Assembly (NCBI GenBank): GCA_963720695.1
Contig: CAVRGG010000001.1
Coordinates: forward strand, 248,001 to 312,000
Reading direction: 5' to 3'
Origin: UBA668 sp963720695
GTDB taxonomy: Bacteria > Actinomycetota > Acidimicrobiia > Acidimicrobiales > Ilumatobacteraceae
Length of the DNA: 64,000 nt
The position numbers and the translations under genes were made by a program. Below, piece by piece: positions 14,787-25,832 of the stretch. Position 1 is the stretch's first letter, and each line of letters begins with the position of its first letter. The notes below the pieces were generated by a model that made no database searches, was not told the DNA's origin, and saw nothing but the letters and a program-made list of their open reading frames with translations.

Positions 14787-15047
14787 TCAGCGTCGGCGCT
14801 TGCGACCGGCGATGGCCTGCAGGACGAGCAACAGCAGCACCGCTCCGAGTGTCGCGACGAGCACGGACCGGAAGTCGAACTCGGTGACCCCCTTGTTGCC
14901 GGCCGCCTGCATCAGCGCACCGCCGATGAGCGCCCCCAGCACCCCGACCGCGATCGAGTAGAGGCAGCCCGACTTGTCGTCGCCCGTGATGTGGCGGCCG
15001 AGGAGGCCGGCGATCAGGCCGACGAAGATCCAGGAGAAGAAACTCAT
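14787..15047 (-). CDS. GlsB/YeaQ/YmgE-family membrane protein
   Basis: 86-residue protein with three hydrophobic segments: FFSWIFVGLIAGLLGRHITG, YSIAVGVLGALIGGALMQ and SVLVATLGAVLLLLVLQAIAG. The LIAGLLGR..G and GxxGAxxGG patterns are those of the transglycosylase-associated/GlsB family of small stress-linked membrane proteins of unknown mechanism. The tail GRKRRR is basic and cytosolic. TAGAGT lies seven bases before ATG 15047. Convergent with arsC, divergent from the ABC exporter. Confidence 0.87.
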   Translation of the reverse strand: MSFFSWIFVGLIAGLLGRHITGDDKSGCLYSIAVGVLGALIGGALMQAAGNKGVTEFDFRSVLVATLGAVLLLLVLQAIAGRKRRR

Positions 15048-15104
15048 TCGCCGGACTCTATTCGGCTCTCCATCGGCGCGAACCCCGGCGTAGTGTCGAG
15101 AGTC

Positions 15105-16889
15105 GTGGGGAGACGGACCGGGAAGCGCGCAGAGCCCTCACCCGGAGCCGGTGGATGGGGCCTGCTGCGGGCGATGCTGCGCGAGCAGCGCGGCGGCCTG
15201 ATCGCAGGGATGGTCGTCGGCCTCGCCTGGAGTGCCGGCAAGGTGTCGGTGCCCAAGTTGACCAGCCTGGCCGTGGACCGGGCGATCCTCGGCAGCGGAT
15301 CCCTGCTGTTCTGGTCATTGCTCATCGCGGCGATGGGCATCATCGCCGGCTTCTTCACCGCATGGCGACGCTGGTTCGCGTTCCGCGAGAGTCGCCTCAC
15401 CGAGACCAAGCTGCGCGAGCAGTTGTTCGCGCACATCCTCCGGCTGCACGTGGCGTATCACGACCACACCCAGACCGGGCAGCTGATGAGCAGGGCGTCG
15501 AGCGACCTGCTGCAGATCCAGGGCTTCGTCGTGATGATCCCGGTCACCGCGTCGAACCTGGCGATGGTGCTCGCGATCGTGGTGATCCTGTTCGTGCAGC
15601 AACCGATGCTGGCCGTGATCGCCCTGGCGCCGCTGCCGTTCCTCAACGTGCTGGCCACTCGGTTCTCGCGGCGGATCCATCCGGCCGTGCTCGCCGTGCA
15701 GCAGGAACAGGCGCAGTTGGCGACGGTCGTGGAGGAAGCGGTCACCGGCGTCCGGGTCATCAAGGGCTTCGGTGCCCACGAGGTCACTGCCGAGCGTTTG
15801 CGGGTGGAGGCCGACGACATCCGCACGGTGTCCCTCGAGGCCGCTCGCATCCGCAGTGCGTTCCTGCCGGCGCTCGATCTGCTGCCCAGCCTCGGACTCC
15901 TGGCCGTGTTGGCCTTCGGCGGGCACCGGGTGCTCAACGGCGAGATGACCCGCGGTCAGATGCTCGAGTTCATGCAGTACATCGGGCTGCTCATCTTCCC
16001 GCTGCGCAACCTGGGCATGACCGTCGCCTTCGGCCAGCGAGCCGCCGCCGCGCTGCTGCGGGTGAACGACGTGCTGTCGACGGTGCCCGAAGTGGCCGAC
16101 GCCGAACATCCCGTCAGCCTTCCCACCCACGAACCCACGGGGGCCGTCCGCTTCGAACACGTCGAGTTCGGGTACGGCGCCGATGCGGCCGTGCTGCGCG
16201 ACTTCGACCTCACGATCCAGCCGGGCTCGTCGGTCGCCGTGGTCGGTGCCACCGGGAGCGGCAAGAGCACACTGGCCCGGCTGCTGATCCGTTTCTACGA
16301 CGTGCAGTCGGGTGCCATCCGCATCGACGGGGTGGACGTGCGCGACCTCACGCTCGCCGAACTGCGCCACGAGGTGGCGATCGTGTTCGAGGACACGTTC
16401 CTGTTCCACGACTCGGTCGGCGCCAACATCGCGTTCTCCCGTCCGGATGCGTCATCGGCCGACGTGGAGGGAGCGGCGCGGCTGTCCGGCGCTCACGACT
16501 TCATCCTCGAACTCCCGGAGGGCTACGACACGCTGTTGGGGGAGCGCGGCTACTCGCTCAGTGGCGGACAGCGTCAGCGGATCGCGCTCGCGAGGGCGAT
16601 CATGGCCGACCCCCGTGTGTTGGTGCTCGATGACGCGACGAGTGCCGTCGACCCGTCGAAGGAGCACGAGATCCGCGAGGCGATGCGCACCGTCATGAAG
16701 GGCCGCACCACGATCGTGATCGCGCACCGCCCGGGCACGATCGCGTTGGCGGACACCGTCGTCCTCCTCGACGGGGGGAGAGTCTTCGCCACCGGGACGC
16801 ACGACGAACTGTTGGCCACCAGCGAGCGCTATCGGGCGGTCCTGGCCGCGATGGCCGAAGAGGACCCGATCGATCTGGAGGTGGGCTGA
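15105..16889 (+). CDS. ABC exporter, half-transporter with degenerate Walker B
   Basis: About 594 residues from GTG 15105: N-terminal six-helix exporter domain and C-terminal ATPase. Walker A GATGSGKST is near residue 379, signature LSGGQRQRIALARA near 485, Walker B VLVLDDATS near 506. The catalytic Glu after Walker B is Asp here, as in the degenerate subunit of heterodimeric exporters (TM287/288 type). The partner gene begins three bases after the stop. Start is ambiguous because several in-frame GTGs precede it; 15105 leaves room for the divergent GlsB gene. Exports lipids or drugs; substrate unknown. Confidence 0.85.
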   Translation: MGRRTGKRAEPSPGAGGWGLLRAMLREQRGGLIAGMVVGLAWSAGKVSVPKLTSLAVDRAILGSGSLLFWSLLIAAMGIIAGFFTAWRRWFAFRESRLTETKLREQLFAHILRLHVAYHDHTQTGQLMSRASSDLLQIQGFVVMIPVTASNLAMVLAIVVILFVQQPMLAVIALAPLPFLNVLATRFSRRIHPAVLAVQQEQAQLATVVEEAVTGVRVIKGFGAHEVTAERLRVEADDIRTVSLEAARIRSAFLPALDLLPSLGLLAVLAFGGHRVLNGEMTRGQMLEFMQYIGLLIFPLRNLGMTVAFGQRAAAALLRVNDVLSTVPEVADAEHPVSLPTHEPTGAVRFEHVEFGYGADAAVLRDFDLTIQPGSSVAVVGATGSGKSTLARLLIRFYDVQSGAIRIDGVDVRDLTLAELRHEVAIVFEDTFLFHDSVGANIAFSRPDASSADVEGAARLSGAHDFILELPEGYDTLLGERGYSLSGGQRQRIALARAIMADPRVLVLDDATSAVDPSKEHEIREAMRTVMKGRTTIVIAHRPGTIALADTVVLLDGGRVFATGTHDELLATSERYRAVLAAMAEEDPIDLEVG

Positions 16890-16891
16890 CC

Positions 16892-18700
<1,809 letters not shown>

Positions 18701-18732
18701 GTCGCGCGTTCGCGATTCGCAGCCCGATGGGC

Positions 18733-18738
18733 CAGACT
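18733..18738 (+). promoter_or_regulatory. -10-like box (CAGACT) six bases before ATG 18745
   Basis: CAGACT ends six bases before ATG 18745, supporting that start over in-frame codons upstream. First base deviates from TANNNT. Confidence 0.35.
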
Positions 18739-18744
18739 TGGCCC

Positions 18745-20187
18745 ATGACCGCCATTGCGCTGACCGCCCGCTCCACCCCGAAGTCCGCCGACGCCGTCGG
18801 AGTCCCCGTCGCCACGACGGGCGCCGTGCCCCGCTCGCTGGGCATGACGCGCTCGGCGCTGGCCGCGCTCGGTTTCGAGGGCAAGGTCGGCCAGACGCTG
18901 GCGATCCCCTCCGGGAGTGGCCCCCTGCAGGTCGCCGTCGGTGTCGGGGTGCCGGGCATGCTCACCGTGAAGGACCTGCGCGACGCCGCGGCGGCGCTCG
19001 TGCGGGCAGCGGGCAAGGCTGCCACGGTGGCGACCACGCTCGCCGATCTCGACGGGGTCGATCCGGGCCACGCGGGGCAGGCCGTGACGGAAGGCGGTCT
19101 GCTCGCTGCGTACCGCTACGCCGGGATCAAGCGGGAGCCGTTCACCTCGGCACTTCGTGAGTTGGTGCTGGTGGTGGGAGAGCGCCGTCAGAAGGGTGTC
19201 GCCGGCGGCGTGGAGCGCGGTTCGGTCACGGCCGCCGCCGCGTCGCTCGCACGAGACCTCGCCAACACCCCGCCGTCTCACATGAACGCTCGCAACATCG
19301 CCGATCGCGCCGTGGAGATCGCCGCGGAGTCCGGGCTGTCGGTGGAGGTGTTCAACAAGGACCAACTGGAGGCGATGGGCTGCGGCGGCATGCTGGGTGT
19401 CAACCGCGGCAGCACCGAACCGCCGCGCATGGTGCGCCTCACCTACACCCCGCGCAACCCGGTGGGGCACCTGGCGATGGTCGGCAAGGGTGTGATGTAC
19501 GACTCGGGCGGGTTGAGCCTCAAGCCGAGCGACGGCCAGATCGCGATGAAGCTCGACATGAGCGGCGCCGCAGCCGTGCTGGCGACGATGGGTGCGCTGA
19601 AGGCACTGAAGTGCCGCACGAAGGTCACCGGCTACCTGATGTGCACCGACAACATGCCGTCGGGCTCGGCCGTGAAGCTCGGCGACGTGCTGACGTTCCG
19701 CAACGGCAAGACGGCCGAGATCCACAACACCGACGCCGAGGGCCGGCTGGTCCTGGCCGACGGACTCTCGCTCGCGGTCGAGGACGGCCCGGACGCGATC
19801 GTCGACATCGCCACGCTCACCGGCGCCTGCATGGTGGCACTGGGCAAGAAGGTCGCCGGCGTGGTGGGCAACGACCAGCCGCTCGTGGACCGTGTGCGGG
19901 CGGCAGCTGCCACGACCGACGAGAAGGTCTGGCAGATGCCGTTGGAGAAGGACTACCGCAAGCTGCTCGACAGCAACGTCGCCGACATGCGCAACATCGG
20001 CGGGCCCTTCGGCGGGGTCATCACCTCGTCGCTGTTCCTCAGCGAGTTCGTGGGCGACGTCCCGTGGGCGCACCTCGACATCGCCGGGCCGATGGAGGTC
20101 GACGCCGACGACGGGTGGCGGTCCAAGGGCGCCACCGGCTTCGGCACCCGACTGCTGATCGAACTCGCCACCACCTTCACGAAGTAG
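18745..20187 (+). CDS. pepA: leucyl aminopeptidase (M17)
   Basis: 480-residue cytosolic metallo-aminopeptidase of family M17, releasing N-terminal residues in peptide turnover. The C-terminal catalytic domain has the two signatures: GKGVMYDSGGLSLKPS near residue 247, with the metal-binding Lys and Asp and catalytic Lys, and NTDAEGRLVLADGL near 328, with metal-binding Asp and Glu and the catalytic Arg. The N-terminal domain (1-170) is the more variable macro-like part. Length is normal. It overlaps the convergent gene by 11 bases. Confidence 0.93.
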   Translation: MTAIALTARSTPKSADAVGVPVATTGAVPRSLGMTRSALAALGFEGKVGQTLAIPSGSGPLQVAVGVGVPGMLTVKDLRDAAAALVRAAGKAATVATTLADLDGVDPGHAGQAVTEGGLLAAYRYAGIKREPFTSALRELVLVVGERRQKGVAGGVERGSVTAAAASLARDLANTPPSHMNARNIADRAVEIAAESGLSVEVFNKDQLEAMGCGGMLGVNRGSTEPPRMVRLTYTPRNPVGHLAMVGKGVMYDSGGLSLKPSDGQIAMKLDMSGAAAVLATMGALKALKCRTKVTGYLMCTDNMPSGSAVKLGDVLTFRNGKTAEIHNTDAEGRLVLADGLSLAVEDGPDAIVDIATLTGACMVALGKKVAGVVGNDQPLVDRVRAAAATTDEKVWQMPLEKDYRKLLDSNVADMRNIGGPFGGVITSSLFLSEFVGDVPWAHLDIAGPMEVDADDGWRSKGATGFGTRLLIELATTFTK

Positions 20188-20764
20188 CGCGCGTCAGCGC
20201 CGTGGTCGCCGCGGTGACGGCCGCAGGTGGGGGCACGCCGACCGCCAGCAACTGGCGCTCCAGCAACGACGGGTCGTCGCCGGCGCGGACCATCGCCGTG
20301 GCCAGCGTCAGGGCGCGCTCGAGGTCGTCCAATGTCTGCTCGCGCACCTGCCAGTCGCGATGCCGTTCCTGCAGCCCCTGGGGCATGCGGGCCAGGTGCC
20401 GCATCGCGACCGGCGGCAGTTGACGTCGCACGGCGAGACCGTCGGGGACCGGCTGGGACACCCCGAACAGCACGCAGCGCTGCAGCGCCCGCACGAACGT
20501 GTTGGAGGTCGCCCTGGTGTACGACAACCCGAGCTCGCTGGCCGTCTCGACGAGGTCGAGTTCGTAGCCGAGCGGATAGCGGTCGAAGCCGGCGACGAGG
20601 CGCCGCAGCGTCCACGTCGCCGTCGGGCCCAGCACGTTCAGCCAGAACAACTCCACGTAGAGGCTTCGGACGTCGTGCCCGATCGCGTCGACGACCGGGT
20701 CGATCCACGGCACCACCATCAGTGTCGGCTCCGATGGGGCGAAGGATTGCGAGGCGACGTGCAT
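20177..20764 (-). CDS. conserved hypothetical protein
   Basis: 195 residues, unrecognised. Mostly helical; VETASELGLSYTRATSNTFVRALQRCVLFGV near 73-103 (broken after TRATS) resembles a helix-turn-helix, and a second helical region, LERALTLATAMVRAGDDPSLLERQLLA, ends the protein. Such actinobacterial proteins are usually annotated hypothetical. A ribosome site gggggag precedes ATG 20764. Divergent from the sirtuin gene across about 136 bases. Confidence 0.6.
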   Translation of the reverse strand: MHVASQSFAPSEPTLMVVPWIDPVVDAIGHDVRSLYVELFWLNVLGPTATWTLRRLVAGFDRYPLGYELDLVETASELGLSYTRATSNTFVRALQRCVLFGVSQPVPDGLAVRRQLPPVAMRHLARMPQGLQERHRDWQVREQTLDDLERALTLATAMVRAGDDPSLLERQLLAVGVPPPAAVTAATTALTRATS

Positions 20765-20900
20765 GGGCTCCCCCGATGGTGGGCTGCTCGGACGGCGGGG
20801 GAGGTCGCTCGATCACACTGGGCACACCGGTCGCCTCGGATCGGCAACGAAACACCATTCGGTTGGACGCTCGGGACGCGAGTGCGGCGAGAATGTCGGG

Positions 20901-21653
20901 GTGTCCGATCTCGCCACTGCCAAGGAGTGGGTCCGTGCTGCCCAACGCATCGTGGTGCTGACCGGCGCCGGCATGTCCACCGATTCGGGCATTCCCGACT
21001 TCAGGGGACCGAACGGGCTGTGGACCAAGAACCCCGACGCGGAGAAGGCGTCCACGCTGCAGCACTACCTGGAGGACGCCGAGCTACGGAAGCGGGCGTG
21101 GGAGAACCGCTTGCACTCGCCAGCGTGGGACGCGCAGCCCAACGCCGCGCATCGCGCGCTGCTCGAGTTGGAGACGCGCGGCCAACTCCTCGCGATCGTC
21201 ACCCAGAACATCGACGAACTGCACCAGAAGGCGGGTCACGACCCGTACCGGGTGATCGAGGTCCACGGCACGATGCACTGGGCGCGTTGCTGGGGCTGCG
21301 ACGACCGTCGCCCCATGCCGGAGCTGCTCGAGCGCGTGCGCGCGGGTGAGCCCGATCCGCCGTGTCGGATCTGTGGAGGCGTCGTCAAGAGCGACACCAT
21401 CTCGTTCGGACAGAGCCTCGTCCCACACGTGATCGACGCGGCCATGGTCGCCGCCCATCGCTGCGACCTCCTCATCGCCGCTGGGTCGTCGCTCTCGGTG
21501 TTCCCGGCGGCCAACGTGGTGCCGCGGGCGCGGGCCACCGGTGCCAAGGTGATCATCGTCAACGGGGAGCCGACCAAGATGGACCGGTTCGCCGACGCGC
21601 TTCTGGTCGGGCCTCTGGCGGAGATCCTGCCGGAACTGTGCGCCGCCGAATGA
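20901..21653 (+). CDS. cobB: Sir2-family NAD-dependent protein deacylase
   Basis: 250-residue sirtuin. NAD-binding GAGMSTDSGIPDFRG near residue 18, catalytic TQNIDELHQKAG and HG (VHGTMHWARC), and a four-cysteine zinc site CWGC...CRIC are all present; NGEPTKMD closes the Rossmann fold. Removes acetyl or acyl groups from lysines such as those of acyl-CoA synthetases, using NAD. GTG 20901 is chosen because the homology begins there (VSDLATAKEWV) with GAGAAT six bases upstream; the frame stays open further up without family-like sequence. Confidence 0.92.
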   Translation: MSDLATAKEWVRAAQRIVVLTGAGMSTDSGIPDFRGPNGLWTKNPDAEKASTLQHYLEDAELRKRAWENRLHSPAWDAQPNAAHRALLELETRGQLLAIVTQNIDELHQKAGHDPYRVIEVHGTMHWARCWGCDDRRPMPELLERVRAGEPDPPCRICGGVVKSDTISFGQSLVPHVIDAAMVAAHRCDLLIAAGSSLSVFPAANVVPRARATGAKVIIVNGEPTKMDRFADALLVGPLAEILPELCAAE

Positions 21654-21703
21654 TCGATGCATCGCACCTGCCACGCCGTCGAGTTGAATCCCGACTGATC
21701 CGG

Positions 21704-21709
21704 TAGTCT
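21704..21709 (+). promoter_or_regulatory. -10 box (TAGTCT) six bases before ATG 21716
   Basis: TAGTCT, TANNNT-type, ends six bases before ATG 21716; no Shine-Dalgarno is visible, consistent with a leaderless mRNA. Confidence 0.55.
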
Positions 21710-21715
21710 TTTGCC

Positions 21716-22879
21716 ATGGCAACGTTCCGCGACCTCCTCACCGCCGCCAAGGCCGAGATCACCGAAGTCGACACGGCAGGCGCCGCCGACCTGATCGCGA
21801 AGGGCTGGCACGTGCTCGACGTGCGCGAGCCCGACGAGTACGACCAGGGTGCGATCCCCGGCGCGGTGCACATCCCCCGAGGGCACCTCGAGGCACAGGT
21901 GGAGGGCAAGCTCCTCGACAAGGACGCCCCGGTCGTCATCTACTGCGCCGGCGGCGTGCGGAGTGCGTTCGCGGCGAAGACACTCGCCGAGCTGGGCTAC
22001 ACCGATGTCGTGTCGATGGCCGGCGGCTTCGGCAAGTGGAAGGACGAGGGCCGGGCGTGGAAGACCCCCGTGGTGCTCACCCCCGACCAGAAGATCCGCT
22101 ACATGCGCCACCTGCTCCTGCCCGAGGTGGGCACCGAGGGCCAGGCGAAGCTGCTCGGCAGCAAGGTGCTGATGCTCGGCGCGGGTGGCTTGGGCTCGCC
22201 CTCGGCGCTGTACCTCGCCGCGGCCGGCGTGGGCACGATCGGCATCGTCGACATGGACGAGGTCGATGCCAGCAACCTCCAGCGCCAGATCCTCCACAAC
22301 CTCGATCGCATCGGCGACCGCAAGGTCGACAGCGCGAAGAAGACGCTGACCCTCCTCAACCCCGATGTCGACGTCGTCACCTACGACACGCGCCTCGACG
22401 CGAGCAACATCATGGACATCATCAGCGGGTACGACATCATCGTCGACGGTGCCGACAACTTCCCCAGCCGCTACCTGCTCAACGACGCCAGCGTGAAGCT
22501 CGGCATCCCGGTCGTGCACGGCAGCATCTTCCGCTTCGAGGGCATGGTCAGCGTGTTCCACCCGCTGCAGGGCCCGACCTACCGCGACATGGTGCCCGAG
22601 CCGCCGCCCGCGGAGCTGGCGCCGAGCTGCGCCGAAGCCGGCGTCCTCGGCGTGCTGCCCGGCATCATCGGCAGCATCCAGGCCCTCGAGGTCATCAAGG
22701 TGCTGCTCGGCATCGGCGAGCCGCTCATCGGCCGCATCCTGTCGGTGGACACCACCGACATGAGCTTCCGGACGTTCAAGCTGCGCGCCGACCCGACCAA
22801 CGAGGTCACCTACGAGAACCGGGACCGCATCATCGTGCAGGAGCTCGAGGGCCTCTGCGCCCCCGGCCTCGCGCACTGA
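21716..22879 (+). CDS. moeZ: rhodanese-ThiF/MoeB adenylyltransferase-sulfurtransferase
   Basis: 387-residue fusion activating the C-terminus of a ThiS/MoaD-like sulfur carrier and supplying sulfur. Residues 1-115 are a rhodanese domain with active Cys in VVIYCAGGVRSAF; residues 125-387 are the ThiF/MoeB E1-like domain with ATP-loop GAGGLGSPSALYLAAAG and DGADNFPSRY. The order is reversed relative to the usual MoeZ, in which rhodanese is C-terminal. The zinc CxxC of E. coli MoeB is replaced (GPTYRDMVPEPPP), while the conserved SCAEAGVLGVLPG is kept. Serves molybdopterin, thiamin, cysteine or thio-quinolobactin-type pathways; which is unclear. Confidence 0.88.
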   Translation: MATFRDLLTAAKAEITEVDTAGAADLIAKGWHVLDVREPDEYDQGAIPGAVHIPRGHLEAQVEGKLLDKDAPVVIYCAGGVRSAFAAKTLAELGYTDVVSMAGGFGKWKDEGRAWKTPVVLTPDQKIRYMRHLLLPEVGTEGQAKLLGSKVLMLGAGGLGSPSALYLAAAGVGTIGIVDMDEVDASNLQRQILHNLDRIGDRKVDSAKKTLTLLNPDVDVVTYDTRLDASNIMDIISGYDIIVDGADNFPSRYLLNDASVKLGIPVVHGSIFRFEGMVSVFHPLQGPTYRDMVPEPPPAELAPSCAEAGVLGVLPGIIGSIQALEVIKVLLGIGEPLIGRILSVDTTDMSFRTFKLRADPTNEVTYENRDRIIVQELEGLCAPGLAH

Positions 22880-22886
22880 CGTCCCC

Positions 22887-22892
22887 TAGGCT
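22887..22892 (+). promoter_or_regulatory. -10 box (TAGGCT) six bases before ATG 22899
   Basis: TAGGCT ends exactly six bases before ATG 22899. Confidence 0.5.
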
Positions 22893-22898
22893 TCGGCG

Positions 22899-23909
22899 AT
22901 GACGCCGATCCGCACCACCGACTACCACACCGCGGGCGAGCCCTTCCGGATCGTCATCGACGGCGTCCCGGAGATCTCCGGTGCGAACGTTCGCGACCGT
23001 CGGGCGACCGCGCAATCCAGCGACGACATCGATCGCGTCCGCCGCGTGCTGTGCCACGAGCCCCGCGGCCATGCCGACATGTACGGGTGCTTCGTGGTCC
23101 CGCCCGACGACGACGGTGCCGACTTCGGTGTCCTGTTCTGGCACAAGGACGGCTACTCGACCGCGTGCGGGCACGGCACGATCGCGCTGGGCGCCTGGGC
23201 GGCTGACACCGCTCGGGTCCCGATGCCCGACGACGGCACGGCCGACGTCACCATCGATGTGCCGTCGGGCCGCGTGATTGCGCGCGTCCAGCGCGCCGGC
23301 GGTCGCACGACGCAGGTCACGTTCCGCAACGTCGCCTCGTACGTCGTCGCTCGTGGCGTGAAGGTCGACACGTCGGTCGGTCCGGTCGTCGTCGATCTGT
23401 CGTGGGGTGGTGCGTTGTACGCGTCGCTGCGGGCCGCCGACGTGGGCATGCGCGTGCACATCGATCAGTACCCGCAACTGGTCGCCCTCGGCCGCGAGGT
23501 CAAGTGGGCGTTGAACGACACCGAGCACGCGACGCACCCGACGGACCCCCGACTCTCCGGGGTGTACGGCACGATCCTGTTCGATGATCTCGGCGACACG
23601 GCCGAGGGGCCTGAGCAGCGCAACCTGACCATCTACGCCGACGGAGCGGCCGACCGGTCACCGTGCGGTTCCGGCACCGCGGCACGCGTGGCCCTGCTCG
23701 CACACGACGGCCGGATCAGGGAGGGGCAGACCCTGCTGCACCGCTCGATCGTGGACACGACGTTCAGCGCGCGGATCGTCGAGCGGACCACCGTCGACGG
23801 GACCGAGGCGATCATCCCCGAGGTCGACGGGATGGCCTACCGCACCGGCGAGCACACGTTCACCGTCGACGAGAGGGACCCGGTCGGCAGCGGGTTCACG
23901 CTCCGATAG
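22899..23909 (+). CDS. proline racemase family protein
   Basis: 336-residue member of the proline racemase/hydroxyproline epimerase/dehydratase family, cofactor-independent enzymes using two active-site residues. Both positions are Cys here: C90 in STACGHGTIA and C256 in RSPCGSGTAARVA. Two Cys point to racemase or epimerase chemistry; trans-3-hydroxyproline dehydratases replace one of them. The start (TTDYHTAGEPFRIV) is the family's usual N-terminus. No other proline-catabolism genes are adjacent, so substrate is open. Confidence 0.88.
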   Translation: MTPIRTTDYHTAGEPFRIVIDGVPEISGANVRDRRATAQSSDDIDRVRRVLCHEPRGHADMYGCFVVPPDDDGADFGVLFWHKDGYSTACGHGTIALGAWAADTARVPMPDDGTADVTIDVPSGRVIARVQRAGGRTTQVTFRNVASYVVARGVKVDTSVGPVVVDLSWGGALYASLRAADVGMRVHIDQYPQLVALGREVKWALNDTEHATHPTDPRLSGVYGTILFDDLGDTAEGPEQRNLTIYADGAADRSPCGSGTAARVALLAHDGRIREGQTLLHRSIVDTTFSARIVERTTVDGTEAIIPEVDGMAYRTGEHTFTVDERDPVGSGFTLR

Positions 23910-23939
23910 CCGACGCCGCAACGGCTACAGTCGGGTGCC

Positions 23940-24986
23940 ATGGGCACGACGGCGCCTGTTCGAAATCACTGGATGCACGGTCCGCTGATCGACGTGCTGC
24001 TCGGGTGGTGCTGGCTACCGATCGCGTTGGTGGTGCACCAGGCCGAGCCGCACCTCTCCACCGTGCAGTCACTGGTCGGGGTGATCTTCGTGGTGTCGTT
24101 CGCGCATCAACCGCTCACGCTCGGCCTTGTGTACGGCGATCCGATGCAGCGGGCCGCACATCGTCGGCTGTATGCGTGGGCACCGTTCGTCGCCGCCGTG
24201 CTCATCGCCGTGGGACTGAACGTCAGCCTCACGCTCGTCGCGCTGATGGCGGGCCTGTGGAATGCCGAGCACACGCTGATGCAGCGCTACGGCGTCTTGC
24301 GCATCTACGGCCGCAAGGCGGGTGACGACCATGGATCGCTCGAGAAGCCGATGCTGATCGTCTGGCTGGTCGCTGCGCTCGCGTACATCGCGGCCTTCGT
24401 GAACCTCGACAGCCTTGCTCGCCACCTGGGTGTCGACGGCACGAACTCGCGCAGTGTGCACCTGCTCGGCCCGTTCCGCACGCCGGCCACCGTCGTCTTC
24501 TGGTTGGCCGCCGTTGCGGGCACCGCGATGGCAGTGCGCTGGTGGCGGGCGGAGCGGTCGCTCGGGCCTGCCGCGAGTCGGGCCAAGCACATCTACGCGC
24601 TCGGCACGCTGGGCCTGGTGGTGGCGGTGATGGTGGACCCGATCGCCGGCGTCGCCGGGTACGTCGCCGCTCATGCCATCGAGTACTTCGCCGTGGTGCA
24701 CCGCAGCCTTCGCACGCGCGTCGACGACGCGCCCGTGGCCGCCGCGACGAGATCGCCCGCACGTCGGGCGGTCGTCTACGCCGCGTACTTCGCCGCCATC
24801 GCCGGGATCGTGGCGTTCGCCGGTCCGCGTGTCTACGCCTACTCGATCCTCTACTTCGGGGCGTTGCACATCCTCTACGACGGCTTCGTGTGGAAGCTCC
24901 GGCGACCCGCGGTGGCCGCCTCGCTCGGCATCACGCCGGGAGCTCCGCCAGCCCCGTCGGCAGTTCGTCGCGTTCCTGCAGGATGA
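23940..24986 (+). CDS. multi-pass membrane protein, unknown family
   Basis: 348 residues with about eight to nine hydrophobic helices, including LIDVLLGWCWLPIALVVHQ, LVGVIFVVSFAHQPLTLG, FVAAVLIAVGLNVSLTLVAL and VYAAYFAAIAGIVAFAGP. Several His residues lie near helix ends (FAHQP, NAEHTLMQRYG, AHAIEYFAVVHRS, LHILYDGFVWKLRRP), which would suit metal or heme ligation; that is inference. I recognise no named family. TACAGT precedes the ATG by eight bases. The 3' end overlaps the convergent EamA gene by 56 bases. Confidence 0.65.
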   Translation: MGTTAPVRNHWMHGPLIDVLLGWCWLPIALVVHQAEPHLSTVQSLVGVIFVVSFAHQPLTLGLVYGDPMQRAAHRRLYAWAPFVAAVLIAVGLNVSLTLVALMAGLWNAEHTLMQRYGVLRIYGRKAGDDHGSLEKPMLIVWLVAALAYIAAFVNLDSLARHLGVDGTNSRSVHLLGPFRTPATVVFWLAAVAGTAMAVRWWRAERSLGPAASRAKHIYALGTLGLVVAVMVDPIAGVAGYVAAHAIEYFAVVHRSLRTRVDDAPVAAATRSPARRAVVYAAYFAAIAGIVAFAGPRVYAYSILYFGALHILYDGFVWKLRRPAVAASLGITPGAPPAPSAVRRVPAG

Positions 24987-25806
24987 CCCCGGCGATCACC
25001 AGCGCGGCACCAGCGAGGTCGGCCGGCGTCGGTGTCTGACTCAGCGCCAGCAGGCCGACGACCATCGCCGTGACCGGGAGCAGCGCGAGGAGCACGGCGA
25101 ATCGGCGCACCGGGATGCGTCGCAGGACCAACTGGTCGATCGAGTAGCCGACGGCCGTCGAGAGCAGGCCGACCAGTGCGCACAGGCCCAGCAGTCGCCG
25201 GTCGGACAGCACGGCGCCCATGCCCGACACGCCGAAGGGGAGGATCGCCAGGCCGCCGATGACGAGCCCCACGCCCAGGCCGCTCAGGCCGCGGTCGAGG
25301 TGGGCGACCCGGCGCCCGAGCACGATGTACACCGCCCACATCGTCGATGCGCAGAAGATGAAGAAGATGCCGAGCGGGTCGCCTCCGATCTCCACCCCGG
25401 ACAGGATCGCCACGCCGGTCGCGGCGAGCACGAGCGCGATCGTGTTCCGACGCGTCCGGGTGAACAACGCGGCGACGGCGATCGGCCCGATGAACTCGAT
25501 CACGACGCTCTTGCCCAACGGCAGTCGGTTGATGGCGAGGTAGAAGAACAGGTTCATCACCGCCGTGGCGATGCCGAACGTGGCCGCGGCCCGAAAGTCG
25601 TCGCGGGTCCAGCGCCGCTGGTCGCGCCAGGAGATCGCGAGGATGGGGATCGCGCCGAGCAGGACGCGAAGGGCCGCCACCGTCGCCGGTCGCACCTCGT
25701 CGAAGAGGTTCACGGCGATGACCGCGCCCGTGTACTGGGAGATGCCGGAGATGACGAACAGCGCCTCGGGCGACGCGGTACGGAAGAACTGTGTGGGGGC
25801 GCGCAT
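24931..25806 (-). CDS. EamA/RhtA-type transporter
   Basis: 291-residue inner-membrane transporter with ten helices in two EamA repeats. TVAALRVLLGAIPILAISWRD and KSVVIEFIGPIAVAALFTRT are typical of RhtA-like threonine/homoserine exporters. It lies 26 bases after the aldolase gene on the same strand, so is probably cotranscribed. ATG 25806 is the natural start, the frame upstream being antisense-type sequence. Substrate not assigned. Confidence 0.85.
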   Translation of the reverse strand: MRAPTQFFRTASPEALFVISGISQYTGAVIAVNLFDEVRPATVAALRVLLGAIPILAISWRDQRRWTRDDFRAAATFGIATAVMNLFFYLAINRLPLGKSVVIEFIGPIAVAALFTRTRRNTIALVLAATGVAILSGVEIGGDPLGIFFIFCASTMWAVYIVLGRRVAHLDRGLSGLGVGLVIGGLAILPFGVSGMGAVLSDRRLLGLCALVGLLSTAVGYSIDQLVLRRIPVRRFAVLLALLPVTAMVVGLLALSQTPTPADLAGAALVIAGVILQERDELPTGLAELPA

Positions 25807-25832
25807 CGGGTCGCGGGCGGGCGCCCGGCGGG

